A DNA stretch of 64,000 nucleotides from G965200765 sp965200765 (GTDB lineage Bacteria; Pseudomonadota; Gammaproteobacteria; Arenicellales; JAJDZL01): NCBI GenBank assembly GCA_965200765.1, contig OZ241380.1, positions 2,418,001-2,482,000 of the forward strand, read 5' to 3'. A model generated the notes under the pieces. It was not told where the DNA came from. It ran no database searches and was given only the letters and a program-made list of their open reading frames with translations. Positions 53,013-62,126 of this stretch are shown piece by piece (positions within the stretch are counted from its first letter, which is position 1; each line of letters starts with the position of its first letter). A program made the translations under genes and the position numbers.

Positions 53013-54524
53013 ATGAACAACCCGTCCGTTGCACTTTCACTACGGAACATAACCAAATCGTTTGACGGCAAGCCCGCACTGAACAGTGCTTCATTTTCGG
53101 TGAATTGGGGTGAAGTGCATGCCCTTCTTGGTGAAAATGGGGCAGGCAAGTCAACAATCATGAATGTTGCCGCGGGGATTTACTACCCCGATGCAGGAGA
53201 ACTGCATGTCAACGGAGAAAAACAAATCATACATTCTCCTGCGGAAGCAACCCGCCTCGGGATCGGAATGGTGCATCAGCACTTTCGCCTGGTCAAGCGA
53301 TTCACAGTTGGCCAGAATATTCTTCTGTGCTGTGGCAAACAACTCGGAATTTCTACTCAGCGACAAGCGACAGATGCTATAGAGAGTAAAGCACAGGAAA
53401 TCGGATTCGATGTTCGTACAGATGCAGTTGTTGGTGAATTGTCAATTGCAGAGCAACAGCGAGTTGAGATCATAAAAGTATTACTGCTCGGTGCAAAAGT
53501 AGTCGTTCTTGACGAGCCAACAGCGGTGCTTACAGATCAGGAATCACGCGCCGTTCTTGAATTTGCAGGCCGGTTGGCGGAGATTGGACATGCTGTCATA
53601 TTAATTACGCACAAGCTCAGGGAAGTTACTTCCTACAGTAATCGGGTTACGGTGATGCGGCGCGGTAGTACAGTACTCTCGGGAGCTGACACGTCTACAC
53701 TTGACGCGAACAAGCTTGCACGCTATATGGTAGGAGAACTCATGGGTCGCGTCCAAACCGTGAAAAAATCGTCCGGTGCAATCTGTCTGAAGGTTTCCAA
53801 TCTGTCCGTTTCGGATATCGGTGGTGGTATTGGAGTGAAAAATGTTTCCTTGTCTGTGAATCACGGCGAGATTCTGGGCATAGTAGGCGTTGGTGGAAAC
53901 GGCCAGCAACAACTTGCTGATGCACTGACAGGGTTGGCCCCATGTAGCAATGGTCAAATTCATCTTCAGGGTGAAGATATTACGTTTGCACCCGTAACAT
54001 CGCGGCGCTCGATGGGAATGCGTGCAGTTCCATCTGACAGATTTGCGAGCGGACTGATTGCCGCGATGACAGTATCTGAAAATCTTTCCATGACCTCCAT
54101 AGCTACTGGACGGTTCGGCAATTGGTTTTTTCTGAATCGGGATAACATGAAACAGGAAGCTGAATTGGCAATCAATCAGCACAACATTCTCGGCGCATCG
54201 CCAACCAGACCTGTGAAATTGCTTTCCGGGGGCAATGCACAAAAACTGTTGCTGGCGCGGGAATTGACAGAAGATGCAAGCGTACTGATTGTGCATTCTC
54301 CAACTAGAGGGCTTGATGTGAAAGCGTGCCATTTTATTCATTCACTGATCAAATCATCTGTTGAAGCCGGGGTTGCCTGTTTACTGATTAGTGAAGATTT
54401 GGAAGAAGTATTGACCCTGTCCGGCCGAATCGCGGTAATGAGCAGAGGGACAATCGTTGGAGAGTTTCCGGCCAATGAAGCAACATCCGAAAAACTGGGC
54501 ATGCTTATGATGGGCCATGCTTGA
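53013..54524 (+). CDS. ABC transporter ATPase with two nucleotide-binding domains (BMP-type)
   Basis: The ATG at 53013 (MNNPSVALSLRN) is chosen over an in-frame TTG at 53001. The ~503-residue protein has two ABC domains. The first has Walker A GENGAGKST, LSIAEQQRVEIIKVL and VVLDEPTAVLT. The second has a degenerate P-loop GVGGNGQQQL but keeps LLSGGNAQKLLLARE. This tandem-domain form is usual for sugar and nucleoside importers. It overlaps the first permease by 8 bases. Confidence 0.9.
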   Translation: MNNPSVALSLRNITKSFDGKPALNSASFSVNWGEVHALLGENGAGKSTIMNVAAGIYYPDAGELHVNGEKQIIHSPAEATRLGIGMVHQHFRLVKRFTVGQNILLCCGKQLGISTQRQATDAIESKAQEIGFDVRTDAVVGELSIAEQQRVEIIKVLLLGAKVVVLDEPTAVLTDQESRAVLEFAGRLAEIGHAVILITHKLREVTSYSNRVTVMRRGSTVLSGADTSTLDANKLARYMVGELMGRVQTVKKSSGAICLKVSNLSVSDIGGGIGVKNVSLSVNHGEILGIVGVGGNGQQQLADALTGLAPCSNGQIHLQGEDITFAPVTSRRSMGMRAVPSDRFASGLIAAMTVSENLSMTSIATGRFGNWFFLNRDNMKQEAELAINQHNILGASPTRPVKLLSGGNAQKLLLARELTEDASVLIVHSPTRGLDVKACHFIHSLIKSSVEAGVACLLISEDLEEVLTLSGRIAVMSRGTIVGEFPANEATSEKLGMLMMGHA

Positions 54525-55593
54525 GTTTTTCAGAAATTGCACCTTGATACGTCGTCAGGATGTATCGTGGCAACTCAGTGTGCAGTCGTTTGCCGGCGGA
54601 CTCGCATTGGGTTTCACGCTTGCAGTGACAATACTGCTGATATCCGGAGTCTCTCTGTCTTCGATTGTGAGTGAATTTGTAGTTCACGTGTTTGCTGATT
54701 CGGCCGGTCTCGCACAAGCAACCATCAGAGCAATTCCGCTTGTACTGGTTGGACTTGGAGCGGCCGCCGCGATTAAACTGCAATTTTGGAACATTGGAAT
54801 TGAAGGTCAAGTCTGGGCGGGTGCGATAGCAGCAACCGCAATAGCATTCTACGACATTGGTCCTGATAGTACAAGGTTGTTCATCATGCTGCTGGCCGCT
54901 TTTGCTGGTGGCGCCACATGGATTGCGTTGCCGGTCATGCTGAAGATTCGCTATGGTGTCAATGAAATTATCATGACGCTTTTGCTGACTTACGTTGTAT
55001 TTCAAATTGTAGAACATTTGCTGTTTGGTGCCTGGCAGGACCCGTCTGCCAGTTTTCCTGTATCTCCTCGCTATGAAGAATTTGAACGACTGACGCGCAT
55101 CGGTTGGGAAACCGTGCACGCCGGAATATGGATTTCACTCGCTTGTGTCGCATTGATGTGGTTGCTCATGGAGAGAAGTCGTTTTGGCTACTATGCTACA
55201 GCTGTAGGTGAAAATTTTCTTGCCTCCAAAGCCACCGGTATTCCGGTGATTTCAACTGTTGTTATATCGGTACTTCTATCCGGCGGGCTTGCTGGATTGG
55301 CAGGCGGTGTGATTGCTACCGGAACCGAGTACCGATTAACTCAATTTTTGGGAATTGGCTACACTTTCAGTGGAATTGTGATTGCTTTTATTGCACGGTT
55401 TCGTCCTGTCTACGTCTTGGTAGTTGCTTTTGTACTTGGAGGAATTTATTCAGCAGGGGATACATTGAAAGTGTTTTACTCGTTGTCCGAAGCGATCGTT
55501 GTCTTGATTGAAGGTACGATTCTGCTGAGTGTGTTGAGCATGGAGTTCTTCACGCGCTATCGCGTCCGTTTCGGGAAGGCTCAGGAGGCATGA
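54517..55593 (+). CDS. ABC transporter permease, first subunit (BMP-type)
   Basis: This 358-residue membrane protein has ~9-10 hydrophobic segments and the branched-chain/nucleoside permease features IKLQFWNIGIEGQVWAGAI, RYGVNEIIMTLLLTYV and AVGENFLASKATGIPV. It belongs with the adjacent second permease as a heterodimer. It overlaps both neighbours by a few bases, showing a tight operon. Confidence 0.9.
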   Translation: MLEFFRNCTLIRRQDVSWQLSVQSFAGGLALGFTLAVTILLISGVSLSSIVSEFVVHVFADSAGLAQATIRAIPLVLVGLGAAAAIKLQFWNIGIEGQVWAGAIAATAIAFYDIGPDSTRLFIMLLAAFAGGATWIALPVMLKIRYGVNEIIMTLLLTYVVFQIVEHLLFGAWQDPSASFPVSPRYEEFERLTRIGWETVHAGIWISLACVALMWLLMERSRFGYYATAVGENFLASKATGIPVISTVVISVLLSGGLAGLAGGVIATGTEYRLTQFLGIGYTFSGIVIAFIARFRPVYVLVVAFVLGGIYSAGDTLKVFYSLSEAIVVLIEGTILLSVLSMEFFTRYRVRFGKAQEA

Positions 55594-56519
55594 CTAGCAC
55601 CTTTATACTCAACTGGCTTGCTTCTCTGCCAAATTTTGCCGCGCCATTGTTTCTGGCAAGTCTCGGGCTGATTATCTGCGAACGGGCTGGTGTGATTAAT
55701 CTTGGAGCGGAGGGCTTGATGAGTATCGGCGCCATGACTGCAGTACTTGTCAGTTACAACACCATGAATCCACCCCTTGCTCTGGTGGTTGGAGTTATCT
55801 CTACGGTGCTTCTTTCGATGGTATTTGCCTTGGCGGTACTGGTGTTCAAAGCGAATCAGGTATTGTCCGGATTGACAGTTGTCGCTCTCGGCGCCGGAAT
55901 TACCGGAATTGTGGGTCGTCCTGTCGCACATCAGGCAGTAGTGGGTTTCGACGCGCTTGATTTTGGAATTTTGAGTGACATTCCCTGGATTGGAAAACTG
56001 CTGTTTTCACAGGATATTCTGATCTACTCGTGCATTTTGATCGGTTTCGTTGCTTGGTGGGTTCTTGAGCGTTCTGGTGTTGGTCTTCGATTGAATGCTG
56101 TTGGTGAAGATCCGGCCACTGCAGACACTGCCGGGGTCAGCGTACATGCCTATCGATTTGGGGCGATCGTCGCAAGTGGCATCCTGTGTGGCTTGGCCGG
56201 TGTTTACCTGTCCATTGCTTCAAGCCACGTGTGGGTCGAAGGTATGGTGGCAGGACGGGGGTGGATTGCCGTGGCACTGGTAATTTTTGCCCGATGGCGA
56301 CCGTTGCGGGCCATTGGAGGCGCGTTTTTGTTTGCTGCTGCCGAAGCACTGATACCAAGACTTCAGGCAATCGGGGCAGACATACCAATCTATCTTATGC
56401 TAGCCCTCCCGTACGTACTTACATTGGCGGTGCTGATCATACCGGCCGTGGTGTTGCGGCGACCCATAATTTCTCCAACTTCTTTGGGGCTAGACTATTT
56501 GCGGCAGGACCGGCACTAA
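55590..56519 (+). CDS. ABC transporter permease, second subunit (BMP-type)
   Basis: This 309-residue membrane protein has about 8-9 hydrophobic segments. It carries the family motifs CERAGVINLGAEGLMSIGA near residue 28, ANQVLSGLTVVALGAGI, and AVGEDPATADTAGVSV. The start overlaps the preceding stop (ATGA). The last gene of the importer operon, convergent with the deaminase-like gene. Confidence 0.9.
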   Translation: MTSTFILNWLASLPNFAAPLFLASLGLIICERAGVINLGAEGLMSIGAMTAVLVSYNTMNPPLALVVGVISTVLLSMVFALAVLVFKANQVLSGLTVVALGAGITGIVGRPVAHQAVVGFDALDFGILSDIPWIGKLLFSQDILIYSCILIGFVAWWVLERSGVGLRLNAVGEDPATADTAGVSVHAYRFGAIVASGILCGLAGVYLSIASSHVWVEGMVAGRGWIAVALVIFARWRPLRAIGGAFLFAAAEALIPRLQAIGADIPIYLMLALPYVLTLAVLIIPAVVLRRPIISPTSLGLDYLRQDRH

Positions 56520-56534
56520 GGCCGGCAGTTAATA

Positions 56535-56559
56535 TGGACTGGTGCGGATTCACAGTCCA
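56535..56559. terminator. Possible bidirectional hairpin between convergent genes
   Basis: TGGACTG and CAGTCCA form a 7-bp stem around an 11-base loop, between the permease stop and the end of the deaminase-like gene. No clear U-tract on either side, so a weak call. Confidence 0.3.
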
Positions 56560-56565
56560 ATAGAA

Positions 56566-57813
56566 TCAGAAAGTACTCCAGCTGGCGCCAGTTACTTCTC
56601 CTACTATGCGTCCGCGTTTCAAGTGAGTACGATGCCTGTCCGGAAGATTGCGAAAAATATCAACAAGGGTTGAAGAAGAGTGAATCACAAGATCTGCAAT
56701 CGAACCAACGCATAGATGGTTTTGTTCAATCCCCATGTACCGCTCTGCACGCTTGGTGATCATTTCAAATACTTCGCGAACTTCTTCGTCCGTGCGCATG
56801 GCTCCACTCAGGCATGTAATGTAGCCTGTTTCAATCGGGTCCATGCGATTGAACCGAAACCAGATGTCATACATGTTGTCGGACCCGGATGCCACGTTGA
56901 TTCCTGCATCGAGCAACTCCTTCATGCGCGAGCATCCGCGATTGTAAGGAGTTCTTTTCGGGCCGCCAAGCATTTGCAAATTTTCTACCGGCAACACGGC
57001 CACCTGAATTTCAGCTTCGCGTAGCTTGTCGATTACCCGCTTCGCTTCTTCATCATCGTAAACTGCAAGGGCATTGCAGTGATTTGCAACAACTCGACCC
57101 TGCATTCCCCTGACAATTGTTTCATCTGCCATCATCTCCAGTGTTTTAAACTCCGGCGAATCTTGGTAGTCGGCATGAATATCTACCAATACATCCTTTT
57201 CTTCCGCAATATCGAACACGGTTCTTACATGAGTGCGTTGGTCTTCCTCTGAATGCTCGAACTCGGGGAGTCCCCCAATGACTTCCGCACCCATGTCAAT
57301 CGCATTTCTCAGCAGGTCAGGAGCCTTCGGGTCAGTGACGATCCCTTCCTGAGGAAAGGCTACAAGTTGAATATCAATTGAATTTTTGTACCGTTCCCTT
57401 GCTCTGGAAACTCCTTCAAATGAAATCAGTTCTGTTGCGTAGTCCACATCAATTTGTGCCCTCATCTTGCCCATGCCCTGCGCAATTGCGAGCGATAGCG
57501 CCGAGGATGCCCGCTCTTCAACATTTGCAACAGTAAAGTTCTTTTTGACCTGATGTGCATGCGAGAATGCTTCATCGTAGTTTTTTGAACCGAAATAATC
57601 GCGACTAAGGCACTTGTCAAGGTGAAAATGCGGTTCTGTAAACGACGGGGTTACAAGACCACCTTTGGTATCAATTACCTTGGCGGCACTCCCTTCCAGT
57701 GTTGGACCGATTTCCAAAATTCTGCCGTCTTGAATCGCAATGTCCTGCGTTTCCTGACTATCAGGAAACAAAGCGTTCCGGATGAGTACATCCCAAGATT
57801 TATCTGCATTCAT
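56566..57813 (-). CDS. Amidohydrolase of the cytosine/creatinine deaminase type
   Basis: This 415-residue metal-dependent hydrolase has EPHFHLDKCL as the first metal motif (CodA-like HxHLD), VDIHADYQDSPEF for the second His region, VVANHCNALAVYDDEE for the third, and the metal Asp in NVASGSDNMYDIWF. CodA-type enzymes deaminate cytosine, isoguanine or creatinine. Next to HyuAB and a creatininase-family protein, creatinine to N-methylhydantoin is an attractive activity, but cytosine or isocytosine remain equally possible from sequence. Divergent from the creatininase-family gene. Confidence 0.8.
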   Translation of the reverse strand: MNADKSWDVLIRNALFPDSQETQDIAIQDGRILEIGPTLEGSAAKVIDTKGGLVTPSFTEPHFHLDKCLSRDYFGSKNYDEAFSHAHQVKKNFTVANVEERASSALSLAIAQGMGKMRAQIDVDYATELISFEGVSRARERYKNSIDIQLVAFPQEGIVTDPKAPDLLRNAIDMGAEVIGGLPEFEHSEEDQRTHVRTVFDIAEEKDVLVDIHADYQDSPEFKTLEMMADETIVRGMQGRVVANHCNALAVYDDEEAKRVIDKLREAEIQVAVLPVENLQMLGGPKRTPYNRGCSRMKELLDAGINVASGSDNMYDIWFRFNRMDPIETGYITCLSGAMRTDEEVREVFEMITKRAERYMGIEQNHLCVGSIADLVIHSSSTLVDIFRNLPDRHRTHLKRGRIVGEVTGASWSTF

Positions 57814-57880
57814 GTCAATTTATGGACAAAAACAAGTTACTTTTCAATTCGACGACCAAATTGTTCATAATACAGATAAA

Positions 57881-57899
57881 TTATCCGAATAATGGATAA
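57881..57899. promoter_or_regulatory. Candidate operator between the deaminase-like and creatininase-family genes
   Basis: TTATCC-N7-GGATAA is a perfect inverted repeat in the 126-base divergent spacer, flanked by two similar TTGTTCA words at about 57861 and 57909. It is suitably placed to control both genes, possibly through the nearby IclR protein. No known consensus was matched. Confidence 0.4.
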
Positions 57900-57939
57900 A
57901 GTTCAATTTGTTCAATAGACTGTATGGAGATCGTAGCCG

Positions 57940-58719
57940 ATGAATTGTCGTATGGCTCATCTGACCCAGAATGAAATTCTGGAAGCAATAGAGTCACAGC
58001 GTATCGTCATACTGCCCACCGGTGCAACTGAAGCGCATGGTCCGCATATGCCGACAGATACTGATTCGCATCAGGTAGAGCACATTGCGGTACTGCTTGC
58101 CGAAAGAATCGGGGCGGTAGTTGCCCCGACTGTATGCTATGGAGTTTCAAAAACATTCGAACATTTCCCCGGTACGATTTCTCTGTCAATACCGCTGTAT
58201 CAAGAACTGGTATTCGAAGTCGGAGTTGCACTGGTTAAGCAAGGATTCAGGCAGTTGCTGATTTTGAATGGCAATCGTCCAAATGGAACGTCAAATGATG
58301 CAGTAGCCCGCAGATTGGTAGATGACCTGGATGATGACTACGATTTCAAGGTTACGGCCGTCAGTTACTGGGAACCGGGAGCGAACAAAATTCACGAGTT
58401 GCGAAATTCAGAAATCGGCGGAATGGGGCATGGAGGTGAGTTCGAGACTTCATTTCAAATGGCAGTAAGGCCTGAATTGGTAAAGATGGAAACCATGGAC
58501 GGCGTTGAAACAACACCGGTTGCCTGGGATTTGGTAGCACCAGTGGAACCGGCGCGGACTTACGCAAAACGCCCCCGTCCACAGCGAGGTCATCCGGCAA
58601 TATTTGGACTACCGCATTATGCTTCGGCAGATTCAGGCAAAGCATTCATTGAAGCAACTGTCGATGCACTGGAGGAGATGATGGGGAATATTTCCGTATC
58701 TTATGGAGCCCGACGCTAA
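57940..58719 (+). CDS. Creatininase-family protein with altered metal motif
   Basis: This 259-residue protein follows the creatininase (creatinine amidohydrolase) fold. ILPTGATEAHGPHMPTDTD supplies the Glu, His and Asp metal ligands, HFPGTISLS is typical, and GHGGEFETSFQM gives the catalytic Glu region. The normally conserved NGHGGN/NGHxEN loop is here NGNRPNG, so its metal-binding His is missing. The fold also occurs in mycofactocin MftE, formamide hydrolases and other cyclic-amide hydrolases, so true creatininase activity is doubtful. The stop overlaps the stop of the convergent IclR gene. Confidence 0.8.
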   Translation: MNCRMAHLTQNEILEAIESQRIVILPTGATEAHGPHMPTDTDSHQVEHIAVLLAERIGAVVAPTVCYGVSKTFEHFPGTISLSIPLYQELVFEVGVALVKQGFRQLLILNGNRPNGTSNDAVARRLVDDLDDDYDFKVTAVSYWEPGANKIHELRNSEIGGMGHGGEFETSFQMAVRPELVKMETMDGVETTPVAWDLVAPVEPARTYAKRPRPQRGHPAIFGLPHYASADSGKAFIEATVDALEEMMGNISVSYGARR

Positions 58720-59519
58720 CAGGAACCAATCTTTGCTTGTTGCCGCCACCCGAGAGCCTGGGAGATTTCATGTGCATCAGACATAAGTTGTTCCAGAAGA
58801 AATTGGCACTTTTCGTTGTTTTCAAACACTGATTTTCGCCCAACGAAACAAATTGCTGCAACTACGTCCTGGTTTCTGTCAAATACTGGAGCAGCCATTG
58901 AACCTGCAAACATCTGAATGTCCGCGACGGTAGTCGCGTATCCCTGTCGGCGAATTTTTTTCAGATTGTCTTCTATCATTTGCGGTTCGGTCACTGTAGC
59001 ATCTGTCAATTTTTCCAAGTCTCTCTTCAGGTAGGATTTGATAAAGTCTGCCTCTGCGTAAGCGAGCAAAACCTGACCTTTGGAACCGGCATGAAGCGGA
59101 AAATTGAAGCCATAAGTTGCCTTTGCAATTTCTTTGTCTGAATGGGCAGAATACAAGACTACGGATTCATGGCCTGATCTTTCAACCAATTGAACTGTAG
59201 TATTGGACAAGGCAAGCGACTTGTCCAGAAAAGGCTTCGCGATTTCAACGACACGATGATTCGCGATATAGGTCGAACCGATGAAGTACATTCTGGGTCC
59301 AATGCTGAACTGATTGCTTGGTCTATCGCGTTGGAGGAATCCTCCTGCCTCCAATTGTTGCAATGTTCTATGCAAAGTGGACCATGGCAACTTGAGGGCA
59401 TCAGCAATTTCTGTCGCTTTGCCAGGGTGCATGGCAATATGTTCAAGCACACGCAAGGCTCGGCGAACACCCTTCAGGGCAATCGGTTTTTCTTGAGTGT
59501 CTTTTTTGTCAGATGCCAT
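58716..59519 (-). CDS. IclR-family transcriptional regulator
   Basis: This ~267-residue regulator has an N-terminal winged helix-turn-helix (GVRRALRVLEHIAMHPGKATEIADALKLPWSTLHRTL) and a C-terminal IclR effector domain (HAGSKGQVLLAYAE, QGYATTVADIQMFAGSMAAPVFD). Start ATG 59519 or 59525 is preferred; the frame extends to 59630 without conserved sequence. IclR proteins usually control adjacent catabolic genes, so it likely governs the deaminase/creatininase genes and perhaps hyuAB-xdhAB and the importer. Confidence 0.9.
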   Translation of the reverse strand: MASDKKDTQEKPIALKGVRRALRVLEHIAMHPGKATEIADALKLPWSTLHRTLQQLEAGGFLQRDRPSNQFSIGPRMYFIGSTYIANHRVVEIAKPFLDKSLALSNTTVQLVERSGHESVVLYSAHSDKEIAKATYGFNFPLHAGSKGQVLLAYAEADFIKSYLKRDLEKLTDATVTEPQMIEDNLKKIRRQGYATTVADIQMFAGSMAAPVFDRNQDVVAAICFVGRKSVFENNEKCQFLLEQLMSDAHEISQALGWRQQAKIGSC

Positions 59520-59824
59520 GTACATTCCAAATTTGATTGACATTTTACTTTGACAAATTGAATGTTGCACAATGATTGAAAAATTTTTCGTACTGAATGC
59601 CTCGACACCTGTCTTGCACCAACAAAACACACCAGAATGAACATGTCAGGTAGGATTTACAGCACTTTTGCGGTAAAATAGGACCAGGTATTTGACGCAA
59701 TGCAAGCTAGTTGTTGTACTTCAAGGTATTGTTATTTCCCGAGCAAGACTTGTTCAATACTGTATTTACCACCAGCCAATTTGATGCTTGACCATTCCAT
59801 AGCAGTTCAAATTCGCGACCTTCA

Positions 59825-60907
59825 ATGACACCGATTGAACGATTTAATAGCGACGCGGAGCAACCGGGTTTTGTGAAAGATGAAACTCAGCTCGCTGTTG
59901 TGAAGCAATTCCAAGGGTTGCACGACCAACTGGAAAACGAAACGCGCAAAATACGGAATCCGGTCAAACTGTTTCGAAGAAAAAAAACTGACCCGATACA
60001 AGGAATGTATCTCTGGGGCGGGGTCGGTCGCGGCAAAACCTACTTGATGGATTTATTTTTTGACACTGCTCCTTTAGCCGAGAAAACAAGAATGCATTTC
60101 CATCGCTACATGCTTTCGGTACACGACGAGCTGAAAAACCTCCGCGAAATTCAGGACCCACTAGTTCAAGTCGCAAAGCGATTCGCGCGCCAGAACCGAT
60201 TGCTTTGCCTGGACGAATTTGCTGTACTGGAAATCGGAGATGCAGTCATTCTTGCAGGCCTATTACGATTGCTCATGGAAAACGGTGTAACGATTGTAAC
60301 CACCTCCAACATCGAACCGGACAAGTTGTACGAGGGCGGCTTGCAACGCGACCGTTTTCTACCAGCCATCCGACTCATCAACCACCGAATGAAAGTCGTG
60401 CAAATTGGCGAAGGTATCGACTATCGTCTTCGTTCACTTTCACAAATGAAACTGTATCATCACCCCTTGGGTACTGCTGCCAAAGAATCCATGGACTATG
60501 ACTTCAGACGATTGCATGATGGTACTGAATTGTTTCCTAGCCCCTTGACGATCTTGAACAGAGAAATCAAGACCGTAAGACGTACCCGCAATCTGGTGTG
60601 GTTCAATTTTTCAGAAATCTGCGACGGACCAAGATCCAAGGCGGATTACGTCGAAATCGCGAATTGCTACCGTACTGTACTCATTTCAAATATTCCGGAA
60701 TTTACCTGGGAACTGGAAAATCAGGCGCATCGCTTCATTCAACTGGTTGACGAGTTCTACGACCATGGAGTGCATTTGATTGTTTCGGCCGAAAAAGAAG
60801 CTGAATCACTATATACCGGCAAACGGTTCAGCAAAGAATTTCAAAGGACTGCAAGCCGTCTAAGAGAAATGCAAACCGATGCTTATTTGTCGCGCATCCA
60901 TGCATAG
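59825..60907 (+). CDS. zapE: Cell-division ATPase ZapE (AFG1-like)
   Basis: This 360-residue P-loop ATPase promotes Z-ring constriction under stress; its mitochondrial relative is AFG1/LACE1. It has Walker A GGVGRGKTYLMD (65-76), RMHFHRYMLSVHDEL, Walker B LLCLDEFAVLEIGDA, and TTSNIEPDKLYEGGLQRDRFLPAI, all characteristic. Intact and full length. A decayed partial copy lies at 20178-20790. Confidence 0.93.
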   Translation: MTPIERFNSDAEQPGFVKDETQLAVVKQFQGLHDQLENETRKIRNPVKLFRRKKTDPIQGMYLWGGVGRGKTYLMDLFFDTAPLAEKTRMHFHRYMLSVHDELKNLREIQDPLVQVAKRFARQNRLLCLDEFAVLEIGDAVILAGLLRLLMENGVTIVTTSNIEPDKLYEGGLQRDRFLPAIRLINHRMKVVQIGEGIDYRLRSLSQMKLYHHPLGTAAKESMDYDFRRLHDGTELFPSPLTILNREIKTVRRTRNLVWFNFSEICDGPRSKADYVEIANCYRTVLISNIPEFTWELENQAHRFIQLVDEFYDHGVHLIVSAEKEAESLYTGKRFSKEFQRTASRLREMQTDAYLSRIHA

Positions 60908-60910
60908 ATG

Positions 60911-60928
60911 GTGTCAGAGAAATGACAC
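60911..60928 (+). terminator. Small hairpin after zapE
   Basis: GTGTCA-N6-TGACAC lies 4 bases after the zapE stop and is followed by TCTTT. A short stem with a poor U-tract, so only a possible terminator. Confidence 0.35.
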
Positions 60929-61272
60929 TCTTTCAGAAGTTATTTATTGAACGTGCTATTTTTACAGGATTCGTACAGTGTCGAAATGGTATGAGCATAG
61001 TTTAGAAATACTGCCAGCTCGTCAAGCGAAGATTAATTTTGCCGATTTCAAGGCGAGTTCACCGGAAACCAAACTGAATTGTGCCGCCGAAATCTACGCA
61101 AATTGTTCAGAATCGTCTAGGTGTTGGTCACCAAGACTTTTAGCTGCTAGCAAGTGCGACGACGAAGGGCTACGTGTCTCTGGTATGACAACAGAAGTTT
61201 TCGGCATTTTGTGTAGTGCAGTTCATTCGGCACCATAGTGCTCTGGGAAGGTTGCGAACTGCACAATCGCTA
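60929..61272. other. Intergenic between zapE and the restriction-helicase fragment
   Basis: An 86-codon frame (60978-61238) exists, but it has no recognisable motifs or good ribosome-binding site. I see no other feature. Confidence 0.35.
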
Positions 61273-61962
61273 TTATTCTCGGCCTTCTTCTCTCCATTCA
61301 CGCCATTCTTCTTGTGTTACAACTACATTCCTTTCATCACGATCTTTTAACATTCTTTGTCCAACGATTGTGACTACTAAATTTCTGAAGGATTTCCAAT
61401 CAGATTCAAAATCTTTTTGATTTGCACAAATATAATGCCATGTTTCACTACCAAACACACTTACTTGCCTACACCACTTTCTCATAGCCATGTCTTTGGC
61501 TTCGATATCTTCCCATATTCGATCCTTGGTCTCAACAATCCAGTTAACTTCACCGCCATCAAATTCTTGCACAACTACCCAATCAGGATAGTAGAATCCA
61601 ATTGCACCACTAGGTTTCAAGTAGTTTACATGAAATGGAATTCTCGACCCTTCTTGTCCGGTTGTACCTAGCGCAGCAAATCTTAGTACATCACCAGCCT
61701 TATCCAAGTACTCAGCGAACTCTCTTTCATAGTCGTTATATATAGCAACATAGTTGAAAATAGTTTTTGTTGCTTTAAGAGGCGGCAAGTTACGTTTCCA
61801 ACTGAATGGCCTTGTTTGGGATAGACTATATTTCGATAATTTACGATAGTCGTTTTCAATACTTAGCTTAGTTAGAGGAATCTCAATATCAAATTCAATT
61901 CGTTCCTGTACTGGTTCGATTACAACTCGTAATGCAGTTTGGACCGGTTTCTTTTTCCTCAT
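61273..61962 (-). pseudogene. C-terminal nuclease region of a type III/DEAD-box restriction helicase (5' part missing)
   Basis: The 229-residue frame corresponds to the end of large Res-like restriction helicases: IEFDIEIPLTKLSIENDYRKL, TKTIFNYVAIYNDYEREFAEYL, DVLRFAALGTTGQ, and the PD-(D/E)XK-like core YYPDWVVVQEF followed by WIVETKDR. No helicase motifs or any upstream remainder are found; 5' of it lies an IS1595-type remnant. The frame itself is open, so a free-standing nuclease is possible, but a truncated relic is more likely. Confidence 0.7.
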
Positions 61963-62126
61963 GACATTCTCGCTTTAACCATTGATTTCTCATTGCATTG
62001 ATATGAATATACCACAATTCAGTCTTCTAATTTATATTAAATTTCGAAAAATTCAGCCGGATTTTCCAAGACATGCTTCTCCATTAAATTAAGGGTGATT
62101 CTTATAGTACGGCATAACGATTTGAT

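Noticed and set aside
60978..61238. An 86-codon plus-strand frame after zapE
   Set aside because: No motif, no convincing ribosome-binding site, and composition like non-coding sequence.
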